Below are positions 43,340 to 53,820 of a stretch of DNA of 64,000 bases, one piece after another. The position numbers were made by a program, and so were the translations under genes. Location: positions 72,503,433-72,567,432 of the forward strand of contig JASDDO010000026.1 of NCBI GenBank assembly GCA_030015575.1. Reading direction: 5' to 3'. How positions within the stretch are numbered: the stretch's first letter is position 1; each line of letters starts with the position of its first letter. The stretch comes from Agapanthus africanus (lineage: Eukaryota; Streptophyta; Magnoliopsida; Asparagales; Amaryllidaceae). The notes beneath the pieces were generated by a model, which saw only the letters and a program-made list of their open reading frames with translations, made no database searches and had not been told where the DNA came from.

Positions 43340-44738
43340 ACTGCCCTTTTTACGACGTGGACGGTCGACGCTTAACGCGTCTCCGAGACGGAGTGTCCGT
43401 GGTAGACGTTTCCCTGGCCCGGAGCGATCTGGTTCCTGCTTTGTAGGAAGCCTGCACTGCCCTTTTTGCGACATGGACGGTCGACGCTCTGTTACGAAGC
43501 GATTTGGGTTCCCAATTTGCGGGAGCCTGCACTGCCCTTTTTGCGACATGGACGGTCGACGCTCTGATCCGAAGCGATTTGGGTTCCCAATTTGCGGGAG
43601 CCTACACTGCCCTTTTTGCGACATGGACGGTCGACGCTCTGATCCGGAGCGATTTGGGTTCCCAATTTGCGGGAGCCTGCACTGCCCTTTTTGCGACATA
43701 GACGGTCGACGCTTAACGCGTCTCCGAGACGGAGTGTCCGTGGTAGACGTTTCCCTGGCCCGGAGCGATCTGGTTCCTGCTTTGTAGGAAGCCTGCACTG
43801 CCCTTTTTGCGACATGGACGGTCGACGCTCTGTTACGAAGCGATTTGGGTTCCCAATTTGCGGGAGCCTGCACTGCCCTTTTTGCGACATAGACGGTCGA
43901 CGCTCTGATCCGAAGCGATTTGGGTTCCCAATTTGCGGGAGCCTGCACTTCCCTTTTTGCGACATGGACGGTCGACGCTCTGATCCGAAGCGATTTGGGT
44001 TCTCAATTTGCGGGAGCCTGCACTGCCCTTTTTGCGACATGGACGGTCGACGCTCTGATCCGAAGCGATTTGGGTTCCCAATTTGCGGGAGCCTGCACTG
44101 CCCTTTTTACGACATGGACGGTCGACGCTCTGATCCGAAGCGATTTGGGTTCCCAATTTACGGGAGCCTGCACTGCCCTTTTTGCGACATGGACGGTCGA
44201 CGCTTAACGCGTCTCCGAGACGGAGTGTCCGTGGTAGACGTTTCCCTGGCCCGGAGCGATCTGGTTCCTGCTTTGTAGGAAGCCTGCACTGCCCTTTTTG
44301 CGACATGGACGGTCGACGCTCTGTTACGAAGCGATTTGGGTTCCTAATTTGCGGGAGCCTGCACTGCCCTTTTTGCGACATGGACGGTCGACGCTTTGAT
44401 CCGGAGCGATTTGGGTTCCCAGTTTGCGGGAGCCTGCACTGCCCTTTTTGCGACATAGACGGTCGACGCTCTGATCCGGAGCGATTTGGGTTCCTAATTT
44501 GCGGGAGCCTGCACTGCCCTTTTTGCGACATAGACGGTCGACGCTCTGATCCGGAGCGATTTGGGTTCCCAATTTGCGGGAGCCTGCACTGCCCGTTTTA
44601 CGACATGGACGGTCGACGCTTAACGCGTCTCCGAGACGGAGTGTCCGTGGTAGACGTTTCCCTGGCCCGGAGCGATCTGGTTCCTGCTTTGTAGGAAGCC
44701 TGCACTGCCCTTTTTGCGACATGGACGGTCGGCGCTTG
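43340..44738 (-). repeat. modular 75/116-bp tandem array of E1
   Basis: GACATGGACGGTCGACGC or close variants recur at 75-bp steps (short unit) with a 116-bp long unit at 43355, 43696, 44187 and 44603. The long unit carries CGTCTCCGAGACG and CCCTGGCCCGGAGCG. Between long units are 3, 5 and 4 short units. Long frames on both strands are repeat artefacts. Confidence 0.95.
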
Positions 44739-45214
44739 ATTTGACTTGCTCTGCTTCTTGCAGTGTCAGGGATAGACTTGACTTTCTCCGCTTCTTGCAG
44801 TGTCGAGATTGGTTCTGACTTGCTCCGCTTTCTGCGGTGTCGGAGTGGAAGTTGACTTGTTGATTTTGATTTGGGTTGACATCAGCATCGCTACACTGGA
44901 ATATGGTACCAAGAGCGAATCATCATTTGTCATGAGAGGGTTTGGGGATTTTTGTTTTGGTCGGCATCTGCATTGCTGCACTGGAATAATGCCAGGAGCA
45001 ACTCATCATTTTCCCCGGGAGGATTTGGGAATTGGTTTTGTTTTGGCATCTGCATTGCTGCACTGGAATAATGCCAGGAGCAACTCATCATGTGCCCCGG
45101 GAGGATTTGGGAATTTTTTTTGTTTTGGCATCTGCATTGCTGCACTGGAATAATGCCAGGAGCAACTCATCATGTGCCCCGGGAGGATTTGGGAATTGGT
45201 GGCTTACGAGACAG
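44739..45214 (-). repeat. E1 3' region: CTTGCTCCGCTT repeats and 84-bp-type array
   Basis: Three GACTT(G/T)CTCCGCTT repeats, then four copies of the GGCATC(T/A)GCATTGCTGC unit (about 44880-45200), homologous to 10131-10620 in E0. The apparent frames are not conserved between elements. Confidence 0.85.
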
Positions 45215-45660
45215 GTTTAGATCCCTGTCACCTAAGGCTTTTCAATTTTATGGGCCGTGAGGGTCCCATAAAAGTATTTTCTCCCTACGAGTCGAAAGGA
45301 TCTCGTAGGTGTATTTTCTCATTAGGAGTCATGGGGACTCCTAAGTGTATTGCTCTTTTGTGAGTCGTAAAGATCTCACGCGGGAATTTTCTCCTCACAA
45401 AGTCGAGAGGACTTTGCGAGTGCATTTCATTTCTTCTTTTTTTTTTATGAGTTTGCGCCCTTTCGGGTTTTCACAAACTCGCCGGCAGTCCTGCTGTTTT
45501 TACTCACGGAGCCCTTTCGGGTTTTCATCCGTACCCATTTTGCTTGTGGACATACCGTTCTTCTTCTTCTTTTTTTTTCCTTTTTTTTCTTTTTTTATTC
45601 ATTTTTTATTCATTTTTTTTTTGGAATCTTCCCTGCCGGTGGGACTTTGAATGTGGTCTC
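45215..45660 (-). repeat. E1 hairpin-module array A and CCCTTTCGGG block
   Basis: Perfect stems around near-constant spacers: TTTTATGGG/CCCATAAAA around CCGTGAGGGT (45246-45273), CCTACGAG/CTCGTAGG around TCGAAAGGAT (45284-45309), TTAGGAGT/ACTCCTAA around CATGGGG (45322-45344), GTGAG/CTCAC around TCGTAAAGAT (45360-45379), CAAAGT/ACTTTG around CGAGAGG (45398-45416). Two CCCTTTCGGGTTTTCA loops follow, with stems GAGTTTG/CAAACTC and ACGGA/TCCGT, then a T-rich run. Confidence 0.9.
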
Positions 45661-46608
45661 GCCGGTAGGACTTGGGAGAGATTGGGATTGTTTTACGCCC
45701 ATGGATTGTATACGGTTTTGCAGGATGTATGATCCAGACCGTAGGGCTAAAAACATTCCGGGACTTTGTTGGCGTCTGCATCGCTGCACTGGAATATGGT
45801 ACCAGGTGCGACTCATCATTCACCGTTGGGGTATGGGAGTTGGAATTTGGTTGGCGTCTGCATCGCTGCACTGGAATGTAGTACCAGCAGCGACTCATCA
45901 TTCGCCGCTTGGGGATTGGGATTTGGAATTTGGTTGGCGTCTGCATCGCTGCACTGGAATATGGTACCAGGAGCGACTCATCATTTGCCACTTGGGGATT
46001 GGGGAGCGATGGCTTAGGAGACAGGTTTGGATCCCTATCACCTAAGACTTTTCAATTTTATGGGCCGTGAGGGTCCCATAAAATTATTTTCTCCCTACGA
46101 GTCGTAAGGATCCCGCAGGTGTATTTTCTCCTTAAGAGTCGTGAGGACTCCTAAGTGTGTTTTTCCTTGGTGAGTCGTAAGGATCTCACGAAGGTTTGTT
46201 CTCCTCATGTATCGTGAGGACACATGAGTGGGTCTTTCCAATGAAGCATAATTCCAAAGGCGGAGACCAGCCGCGTAACTGGTGGTTGCGGTGGGGCATG
46301 GGTATGCTGAGAATTATTTGAGCCCGTGGATTGTATACGGCAGTCAATTTGGGGACTGGCCGTAGGGCTGGAAGAATTTTGGAAATTTGAATTTTTGTTG
46401 GCGTCTGTATCGCTGCACTGGAATATGGTATCAGGAGCGACTCATCATCCGCCGTTTTTTTTGTTTTTTGTTTTTACCGCGATTGCTCTATCATTTCGGC
46501 TTTATTTCATCTTTATTTTACTCGCTGATTTTTATTGCGAGTTGCCCCATCATTTCGGCTTTTCTTTATTTTTCTTTTATTTACACTTTTTTTTTTTTTT
46601 ACATTCCC
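45661..46608 (-). repeat. E1 second repeat set: 84-bp-type units and hairpin array B
   Basis: Three GGCGTCTGCATCGCTGCACTGG units (about 45770-46000), then hairpin modules at about 46055-46235, including CTCATGT/ACATGAG around ATCGTGAGGAC. One further unit follows near 46400 and CATTTCGGC blocks near 46490-46560. This set is a diverged duplicate of array A. No coding sequence is seen. Confidence 0.8.
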
Positions 46609-47147
46609 AGTTTAACGACTTAGAGGTCGACTGTTTCCCAGTTTAACGACGTGGTGGTCCTCTGTTTCCAGTTTAAAGACTTAGAGGTCATCTGTTTCCA
46701 GTTTAAAGACGTAGAGGTCATCTGTTTCCAGTTTAAAGACGTAGAGGTCATCTGTTTCCAGTTTAACGACTTGGAGGTCATGCTGTTTCCAGTTTAAAGA
46801 CTTAGAGGTCATCTGTTTCCAGTTTAACGACTTAGAGGTCAGCTGTTTCCAGTTTAACGACATAGAGGTCATCTGTTTCCAGTTTAACGACTTGGAGGTC
46901 ATCTGTTTCCAGTTTAAAGACATAGAGGTCATCTGTTTCCAGTTTAACGACTTGGAGGTCCTCTGTTTCCAGTTTAAAGACGTGGAGGTCATCTGTTTCC
47001 AGTTTAAAGACGTGGAGGTCATCTGTTTCCAGTTTAAAGACGTGGAGGTCATCTGTTTCCAGTTTAACGACGTAGAGGTCATCTGTTTCCAGTTTAACGA
47101 CTTAGAGGTCATCCGTTTCCAGTTTAAAGACGTAGAGGTCAGAGAAG
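46609..47147 (-). repeat. 30-bp tandem array next to truncated gag in E1
   Basis: About 18 copies of GTTTCCAGTTTAA(A/C)GAC, then (G/T)T(A/G)GAGGTCATCT. In transcript sense each reads GACCTC, then GTCTTTAAACT, and matches the GGAC-N6-GTCC-TTAAACT modules of H at 4123-4322. It begins where gag similarity stops. Confidence 0.93.
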
Positions 47148-47503
47148 ATACCTGATTGAGTAGCTGTAAGGGGCACCGCTGGAGTTTGCCCGAGATGCCT
47201 TATTACTTTGTCAGTGTTGATGGCCTTGCCCCCAGCTGGGGCCATGGAGAGTCGTTCGGAAATGGACTTGCGCTTGGGCTGAGGTGCCCTCGCGACCACC
47301 ACATTTGGCTTTTTGCCTTTCGGGACTGGTTTGTCTGCCACCGGGGCTTGAGGAGCTGGGATGGCGCCAATTGGTATGAACCTAATAGAGCCGAATGGTA
47401 GCAGCGGCTCCTCCCATTGTCGCCCGAGACTGGCCGGAAGGACCGTCGTGGAGTCTATCTTCATCGTGTAGGAGACAGGAGCTGAGTTCATCATCGAAGA
47501 CAT
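47102..47503 (-). CDS. gag: truncated Gag N-terminus of E1
   Basis: 133 residues from ATG 47503 (MSSMMNSAPVSYTM). Similar to the E0 gag start (LGRQWEEP versus LSRQWEEP) and with KSISERLSMAPAGGKAINT, which matches KSVFERLSTVLTGGKAINT of E0. The last eleven residues are encoded by the first 30-bp repeat unit. The capsid core, zinc region and all of pol are missing. It starts about 120 bp downstream of the primer site. Whether the short protein is made or does anything is unknown. Confidence 0.75.
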   Translation of the reverse strand: MSSMMNSAPVSYTMKIDSTTVLPASLGRQWEEPLLPFGSIRFIPIGAIPAPQAPVADKPVPKGKKPNVVVARAPQPKRKSISERLSMAPAGGKAINTDKVIRHLGQTPAVPLTATQSGIFSDLYVFKLETDDL

Positions 47504-47620
47504 CGTCGGAAGGTGATTGCTTGAAAATCTGCATGAAAAAGTATTATTTTAGTATAAATATAGACATGTAAATTGATTGAGTTCGCATGAACGTTTAACC
47601 CGAAATATGGGAGGAGAGAT

Positions 47621-47640
47621 TGGTCCCACCGGGCGTGCCA
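47621..47640 (-). other. primer binding site of E1
   Basis: Minus strand TGGCACGCCCGGTGGGACCA, five bases after the LTR end. E0 (49470-49488) and E2 (58619-58636) have close variants. I do not assign the tRNA. Confidence 0.85.
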
Positions 47641-47645
47641 GAACT

Positions 47646-49258
47646 TGTAGGGTGTTTTTCGTCACCCCATTGAGATGGGAATACGCGCGCGCTTGTCAGG
47701 CGCATTACAGATTCCCCCGGCCTAGGGTAGGCCAGGGTTTAATGATTGTGGGGATCCGAACCTCCGGCAGCCGCGAACTAAGCTGCCGTTAATTACCCCT
47801 CGCATTTGGAGCGAAGGAACCTCCGATTGACGGGTTAAACTGGTCATGCGAACTCAATATGCAGTGTGTTGGTGTGTGTATTTTTTTTATTTTGTTCCAC
47901 TTGTAAAAAGAGATATATACATATATATATATTTTCTATATATAAAAACGAAAATAAATAAGTAAATAAATATTTGGAGAATTATTATTTTTTTTTGATA
48001 AATTTTTAAATATTTTTTTAATTTAAAAATATTTTTTTTATTTATTTAATATTTATTTAATATATTTTTTTAAATAGAAAAAGGGGTTAAATAAAGAAAA
48101 GAAGAAAAGAAAATAATTATGTTTTTTTTTAATTTTTAAATATTATTTATAATTTATTTAATATTTATTTATTTTTATTTTTAAATAAAAAAAGGAGGAA
48201 GAAAGAAGAAAAGAGAATTTTTTATTTTATTTTATTTTTTTTTAAAAAAAGGGGGTCACATGCTAACATGTGACCCCTCATGTGAGGGGGTCACATGCTA
48301 TGCATGTGACCCGGTCGGGTCACATGCTAAGCATGTGACCGCAATTTTTTTTATTTTTTTTTTATTTTTACGTGGAGTTCAACTCCAAAGGAATTTTATA
48401 TGGCTAAAAAAATGTAATGTGGAGTTAGACTCTCTCAAAAAAGGTATTTTTTGGTGGAGTTAAACTCCAAAGGAATTTCTGTAGTGGAGTTAAACTCCAA
48501 AGGAATTTTATTTGTGGAGTTGACCTCCAAAATATTTTTACTGTGGAGTTAAACTCCAAAAGAATTTTTGTAGTGGAGTTGAACTCCAAAATAATTTTCC
48601 TGGTGGTGGAGTTGAACTCCAAAAGAATTTTATTTTTAGAGTTGAACTCCAAAGGAATTTTCTCCTTTCTCCTTTGAGAAGAAACCCAAAATGGGTTCTC
48701 TTGAAACTCCAAGATCTAGATCTTGGATGATAAAAAAAGAGACCCTTTTTCTTCTCTTGATAGAGTTTTGGGAGATGGGTTGATGGTAAAACTTTGTTTA
48801 GTTTTAAAAAAAAAAGAGCTAAGCTCTTGATTTATTTGGAAAATAAAAAGGAAGAGGAAGAACTTGAAAAAGAGAGAGTGGAGGAACAAACCCTAGTTTT
48901 TGAGGGAATGAAAAAAGTGTATGCTTTATTCATCATCATGTTGCCTTATATAGGCTTACATATTTACATATAGCCCCTTGGGCTTTACAAAAATGGCATT
49001 TTAGCCATCCCATGGCTCATGTGCCATTTCATTTTTGCACATAAGCCATGGGCTTACAAAATATTGGCTTTATGCCCATTTTGCATACATTCATGCACAA
49101 AAATTATTTGTTACATGATTTTTGTTGTTGGCATGGAGGTGGCTGGCCGCGGGCTTGACTTGGGCATGGGCCCGCTTGACCTGGGCTTGGACCCACCTGA
49201 CTTGGGGTTGACCTTGACTTTGACTCGGTCAACGGGGGTGTAAATTTTTACCCCAACA
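47646..49258 (-). repeat. 5' LTR of E1
   Basis: 1613 bp. In the first 170 bp I see one substitution against the 3' LTR. It has three CATGTGACC half-units instead of seven. Confidence 0.95.
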
Positions 49259-49263
49259 GAGAT

Positions 49264-49329
49264 TGATCTTGACCACTACGAGATTAGGGTCGCATCAGCA
49301 GCTGAATTCATCTTGGGAGACATCGTCAT
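49264..49329 (-). pseudogene. gag: E0 gag start, right of the E1 insertion
   Basis: Minus strand MTMSPKMNSAADATLIS*, corresponding to MSSMMNSAPVSYTM of E1. It has a stop and is out of frame with the continuation at 41483. The GAGAT duplication separates the two parts. Confidence 0.75.
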
Positions 49330-49400
49330 TGAAAGTTGATTGCTGTATGAAAGAAACATTACTTCAGTACAAACGTCGGTATATATGTTAAATGAGTTCG

Positions 49401-49466
49401 CATGAACGCTTGACCCGAGATATAGGAGGAGAGCATGAACGCTTGACCCGAGATATAGGAGGAGAG
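49401..49466 (-). repeat. 33-bp direct duplication in the E0 leader
   Basis: CATGAACGCTTGACCC...GGAGGAGAG occurs twice in a row (49401-49433, 49434-49466). E1 has it once at the same place. Confidence 0.9.
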
Positions 49467-49469
49467 AAA

Positions 49470-49488
49470 GGTCCCACCGGACGTGCCA
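49470..49488 (-). other. primer binding site of E0
   Basis: Minus strand TGGCACGTCCGGTGGGACC, a few bases after the LTR end. Confidence 0.85.
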
Positions 49489-50180
49489 AAATTTGTAGGG
49501 TTTTTTTCGTCACCCCATTGAGATGGGAATACGCGTCGCTTGTCAGGCGTACTACAGATTCCCCCTGCCTAGGGTAGGCGGGGGTTTATTGATTGTGGGG
49601 GTCCGAATCTCCCGCAGCCATGGACTAAACTTCCGTTAATTACCCATCGCCTTTGGAGCGAAGGAACCTCCGATTGACGGGTCAAACTGATCATGCGAAC
49701 TCAATATGCAGTGTGCGTTGTTGTGCATTGAGGGGTTTTAGATATATCGGGGGCTCCACAGAGTTTACGGGGGTCCCGCTACCCGGATAGCGGACTGGGG
49801 GTCAAGGGTGCTAGCATCTCCCTTGCGGGGTGCGAGACAGCGTCCCGTTAAAAATTTTTTCCTAACGGGGGTGTATTTTAAGTGTAGGGTAGTGTGGAAA
49901 AGAGTAGGGTGGGGAGCATCTTAAAGATGCTAGGAAGTTGGGCGCTAGCGGATCACGTGCCCGGCACGCGGGCGCAAGGCGCTTGGGCACTAATGCCTCA
50001 CGTGCCCGGTACGTCGGCGCTGGGCGCTAGCGCCTCTCGTGTCCGGTACACAGGCACTGGGTGTTAGCTGCTGGACGCCAGCTGTAACAACCCTAAACTT
50101 TCTGTACAATTTTTTCAAAAATACAGAAAGGGTTATTGAGCCCGAGCACAAGTTATAAGTTTGATTTGCTTTTGAATAGC

Positions 50181-50268
50181 AAGAAAGAGCTTGCAGCTCA
50201 TTGGTAAGACCTTGCACTGCTGAACCAAAACATTAGAGTTCAAATCCCATCAGCCACACATTCTTTTT
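50181..50268 (+). other. tRNA-like Pol III cassette (copy 2)
   Basis: CAGCTCATTGG and AGTTCAAATCC (50237-50247), followed by a T-rich run. Same layout as 4424-4507; the B box is identical in both copies. Confidence 0.5.
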
Positions 50269-50822
50269 ATTTAAAATTCTTTTAATCTTTTAGAAGCCCA
50301 ATAGTCTACACGTGCACAACCCGTAAAACCAAGAGTCACAGCCTAAACAAACGTGTCCATGAGGCTAGACCAAGCGTCAGGGACACGTGGCATCAAGACG
50401 AGCCCCGACTCGGGCCGGTGAAACGCTTGACTCGGCCGGCGCCGCCGGTCCAACTCGGGCCGAACCCTAATTTTCTTCAACCCCCTGCACCTTTTGGCCT
50501 ACCCCACCCCTACACTGTTTAAATTCTCTGCAATTAACTAGAGAATTAAAATACCCCCTTTTAATCCTTTTTAATGCAAATTTAAATGCATTTTTTATCA
50601 CACCCTAAACTCTATTTTTTTCTATAAATACCACCCTCAAATCACCCCTCCTAACTCCTAAATCCTTGCCCAAACTCTCAAGAAAATTCCCAAGCCTTTT
50701 GTGTGCAAGTGGAGTTAGCAAAATGGCGAAGCTCCGACGGCAATCCGAGGAGATTCTGACGACGAAACGACGCACCGGCACCTCCCACCTCTTCCTCCTT
50801 CTCTCTTCTAGTCAAATAACCT

Positions 50823-52481
50823 GTAAGTCCCTACTTCTCATTCTTTTCTCTATTCTAAAAACATTCAAAACTAAAACCCGACGGAAGCGGAGTTAGTCCG
50901 ACTTCCGATTCGGTTTTCTTTAAAAATTACAATTTTTCTTAATCAATATACCTTCATATCATCACATATTGTTCATTAAACATTAATAAACATCTTTAAC
51001 AAGTTTCATCACAAAAGATTGTTATATACATCTTTTATCGCAATTTTACATTAAAATACCACAAGTTTTAGTTTCCGACATAAACTCTATAATACCTTTA
51101 TACCTTTAGAAAACTCACGAGGTAATGACCTACCTCCTCACAACACACATATCTAACATAGCACGATGGAATTTGGGAATATAGATCTGGGAAAATACGA
51201 CTTTACATATAATTACCTTCAACTATTAAAACCTTTTTCTACAAGAAGTGTATTTTAACAAATCTTTGCAATTGCGCCTCTACAACCCATTTCGGGGAAC
51301 CCGTTTAGGATGGTGCGGATTATCGCACATTCTCGGGCCTAGTAGAGTGAAATGTAGACCTCCGCAAGAAGCATACGATCTCGAAAGATTTAAAATACAA
51401 TTATCTTTAGAAAATGTGATTTTTATTATAAATAAAACTTATATTTTTAATAGATAAATATATATGTAATTAATATCAAAATATCTATTTTTAATATTTA
51501 TAATATTCCACATTTCCAAAATTCAAGAAAAATATCTCATTTACAAGAAAATACCATACAATTCCAACATTACAAATAAATACCATATATTATGAAATTA
51601 GGTTTTATTCACTAGAAATATCACATTGATAAAATATACATCCATGAAAATTCTAAAGAAGATAATAAACTACTAGAGGTGTACTTTGAAAATATAACAA
51701 AACCATTTTACATAAAACCCCCTTAAGTTATACTAAATAATAATAAGGACCCTAGTAAACATAGGTTTAAGCGGGACCAGTCTCTTGAGCCTCAGGGAGC
51801 CGGAGATATGGATGTTTGCCTATTTAAGGTAGATAACTTAACAAATTATCAACACGGTAATTGTCTTTGAAAAAGACACAAATCCTGCCGTCCATGTGCA
51901 GCAGTTACCGATAGCACCAAAACATAATTCAGGACTTCAATTTCTTTTCTAATTGTCTGACTTAGACTGAGTCTCAATATAATCAATCTGACTTGAATAT
52001 GATTCAAGTATGAAACTACAAAACTACAATTCAATTTGAATCCATATATATATTCAATCTATTCAATCTATATTGACCGAACCGAACCATGGATATACAT
52101 CCATCTACATGTTTCTCCAGTTACATCCATTTACTGATATCATGGTTTCGGCAAGTCATCCATTTATATAAATCAAGAAAATACAATACAAACAATACAA
52201 TCAAGACATCACGGGGTTTATAAGGGGTAGATTGGTACGGAAAGTGTTAGAAGTGACACGGGACAGTAACCGTAAAGACACTTAATCTGAATTCAATTGT
52301 CGTTGTACCATTGCTGAACGGTTCCTTATACACCGTATACCGTAGTCTCTGGTCTAGTGAGACTCCTCTCGCATACACTGGCCTCTTCTGTACCAAACTA
52401 CAAACAATAGCGTTAACACTAAATACAACATTATAACAATAAACTCTTTATTCTGTCTATTGCATTCTTATCTATTTATAG
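50823..52481 (+). other. possible leader intron in solo LTR copy 2
   Basis: GTAAGT at 50823 and an acceptor TTTATAG ending at 52481, the counterparts of 5083 and 6702. Confidence 0.4.
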
Positions 52482-52533
52482 GATTTACCGAGCGATTTGT
52501 TCGCTGACGGTATTCTCTTTCTTCTTCTTTGGA

Positions 52534-52617
52534 ATGTCCTCAGGTGTTTCGGACTCACTAGAAATCGAGCCCACCGGAGAGGATTTAGACCAGCTAGCTT
52601 TCGACCCAGAGCTTTAG
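52534..52617 (+). CDS. small conserved frame in solo LTR (27 codons, copy 2)
   Basis: ATG to TAG, same length as 6755-6838, with MSSGVSDSLEIEPTGEDL at the start (Gly where copy 1 has Ser). Five other changed codons are synonymous. It lies in U5-side sequence about 260 bp before the LTR end. The function is unknown. Confidence 0.4.
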   Translation: MSSGVSDSLEIEPTGEDLDQLAFDPEL

Positions 52618-53820
52618 ATTCCTTGTACACGTTTACATTCTGTATTTTCCATTTCTGTTATACCACTGTTTATGCATTGCTTTCCATTCCATGTATTTAC
52701 TTTTCAGTTGTATTGTAAAAAGAATGTTAATAAATAAAGTTGCTGTTCATTTATATCTTTTCTCTTGTGTACATTACATTTTATATTGCGTAGATACGCT
52801 TAGCGTGTTTACTTCAGAGTAAATATGTAGCGGCCTCGTCGCGTCCTCTGCCCGTATACTGGAAAGTGGGGCATGACACCAGCGCCTCACATGCCCGATA
52901 CGCGGGCACTGGGTGCCAGTGCCTCACGCGTCCGGCACGTGGACATTGGGCGCCTGCAGAAAGAAGGGAGGGCTTAACCCCGGAATTAGGAGTTAAACTC
53001 CCCAAAAAGGATTATTTTAGTAGTTTAGGAGTTTAACTCCCAGGAAAGACTTTTGTTTAGGGAGTTAAACTCCCAAAAATGACTTTATTAACGGAGTTAA
53101 ACTCCAACAGATGTTGAATAGAGTTAAACTCCCAGAGATCTTTGGAAATGATCAAAGGGGACCCCTTTCTTCTCCCCTTTGGCCCTGGATCATTTTTTAC
53201 GCCTTGGATCTTCCCAAGGTGGAATTTTTGGAGATGAGTCTCCTTCTTCATTCTCTTCTGTTGGCCGGATCTTGGAGAAAAGGGGGTGAGAATTAAAAAT
53301 CTCCCATTTTTGAGATCTGATAGAAGATCTGAGTTCCCTTTCAAGGGTTTGATGGTGAAAAACTGTTTATTTTTGGAAAAGGAAGAGTGTAACTCTTAAT
53401 TTAATTCAAAAAGGGAAAGAAGGTTTAGAACCTTGAGGAAGGAGGAGGTACAGAACTCTAATTTTTGAGAGAGAGAAAAAAGTTATCATTGATTTTTTTC
53501 ATCATGTTGCTTTTATAGGTTACACATTTTACATATAGCACCTTGGGCTTTGCCAAATGGCACTTGTGCCACCCCATGGCTTATGTGCTTATTTTTTTTT
53601 GCACATAAACCATGGGGTTTACAAAATTTTGGCTTTCTTCCCACTTTATAGATATTTATTTCTAAAAATTACATTTAGACTAATTTATTGGCTCCTTTTT
53701 GGTATGGAGCCGACCCCTTCCATGCTTGGTCTTGATTTGGGCTTGGGCTCGGGCCCACTTGACTTGAGGTTGACCTTGGTTTTGACTTGATCAACTGGGG
53801 TGTAATTTTTGACCCCAACA

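Larger units (their letters stand above)
41489..49258 (-). mobile_element. non-autonomous Tat element E1 inside E0 gag
   Basis: Minus strand: 5' LTR 47646-49258, primer site 47621-47640, truncated gag 47503-47102, 30-bp array, hairpin and 84-bp-type repeats, 75/116-bp array, polypurine tract, 3' LTR 41489-43227. GAGAT flanks it (41484-41488 and 49259-49263). It has no protease, RT or integrase, so it must depend on an autonomous Tat element. The LTRs are near-identical outside one array, so it is young. Confidence 0.95.
50093..52878 (+). mobile_element. solo LTR, 2.8 kb gypsy-type (copy 2)
   Basis: 2786 bp, TGTAACAACCC ... GGGGCATGACA, flanked by CCAGC (50088-50092 and 52879-52883). Same family as 4323-7104, moderately diverged. 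It keeps the tRNA-like cassette, TATA-like box, donor and acceptor signals and small frame. It sits in the CACGTG-rich part of the E0 5' LTR. Confidence 0.95.
7578..53820 (-). mobile_element. Tat-lineage Ty3/gypsy retrotransposon E0, with nested insertions
   Basis: A minus-strand element with 5' LTR 49494-53820, primer site 49470-49488, gag 49329 to 38185, protease, RT with RNase H, archaeal-type RNase H, integrase, a repeat-rich 3' region (11150 down to 9158), polypurine tract and 3' LTR 7578-9142. The ends are flanked by GTGAG (7573-7577) and GCGAG (53821-53825), a 5-bp duplication with one difference. About 33 kb of its 46 kb span is later insertions: 11202-12875, 16166-36907, 41489-49258 and 50093-52878, each with its own target duplication. 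The domain order, the extra RNase H and the gag type place it in the Tat/Retand/Ogre group. The coding region is dead. Confidence 0.93.
49494..53820 (-). repeat. 5' LTR of E0, split by a solo LTR
   Basis: Plus strand TGTAGGGTTTTTTTCG ... ACCCCAACA. Without the insertion and one CCAGC it is about 1.54 kb, close to the 3' LTR. The solo LTR landed in its CACGTG-like region (49940-50087 and 52884-52955). Five GGAGTTAAACTCC-type dyads are at about 52985-53130. Confidence 0.93.

Noticed and set aside
43248..44722. Several 130-235 codon frames
   Set aside because: Products of the 75-bp array (also a multiple of three); they shift frame at each 116-bp unit and match no family.
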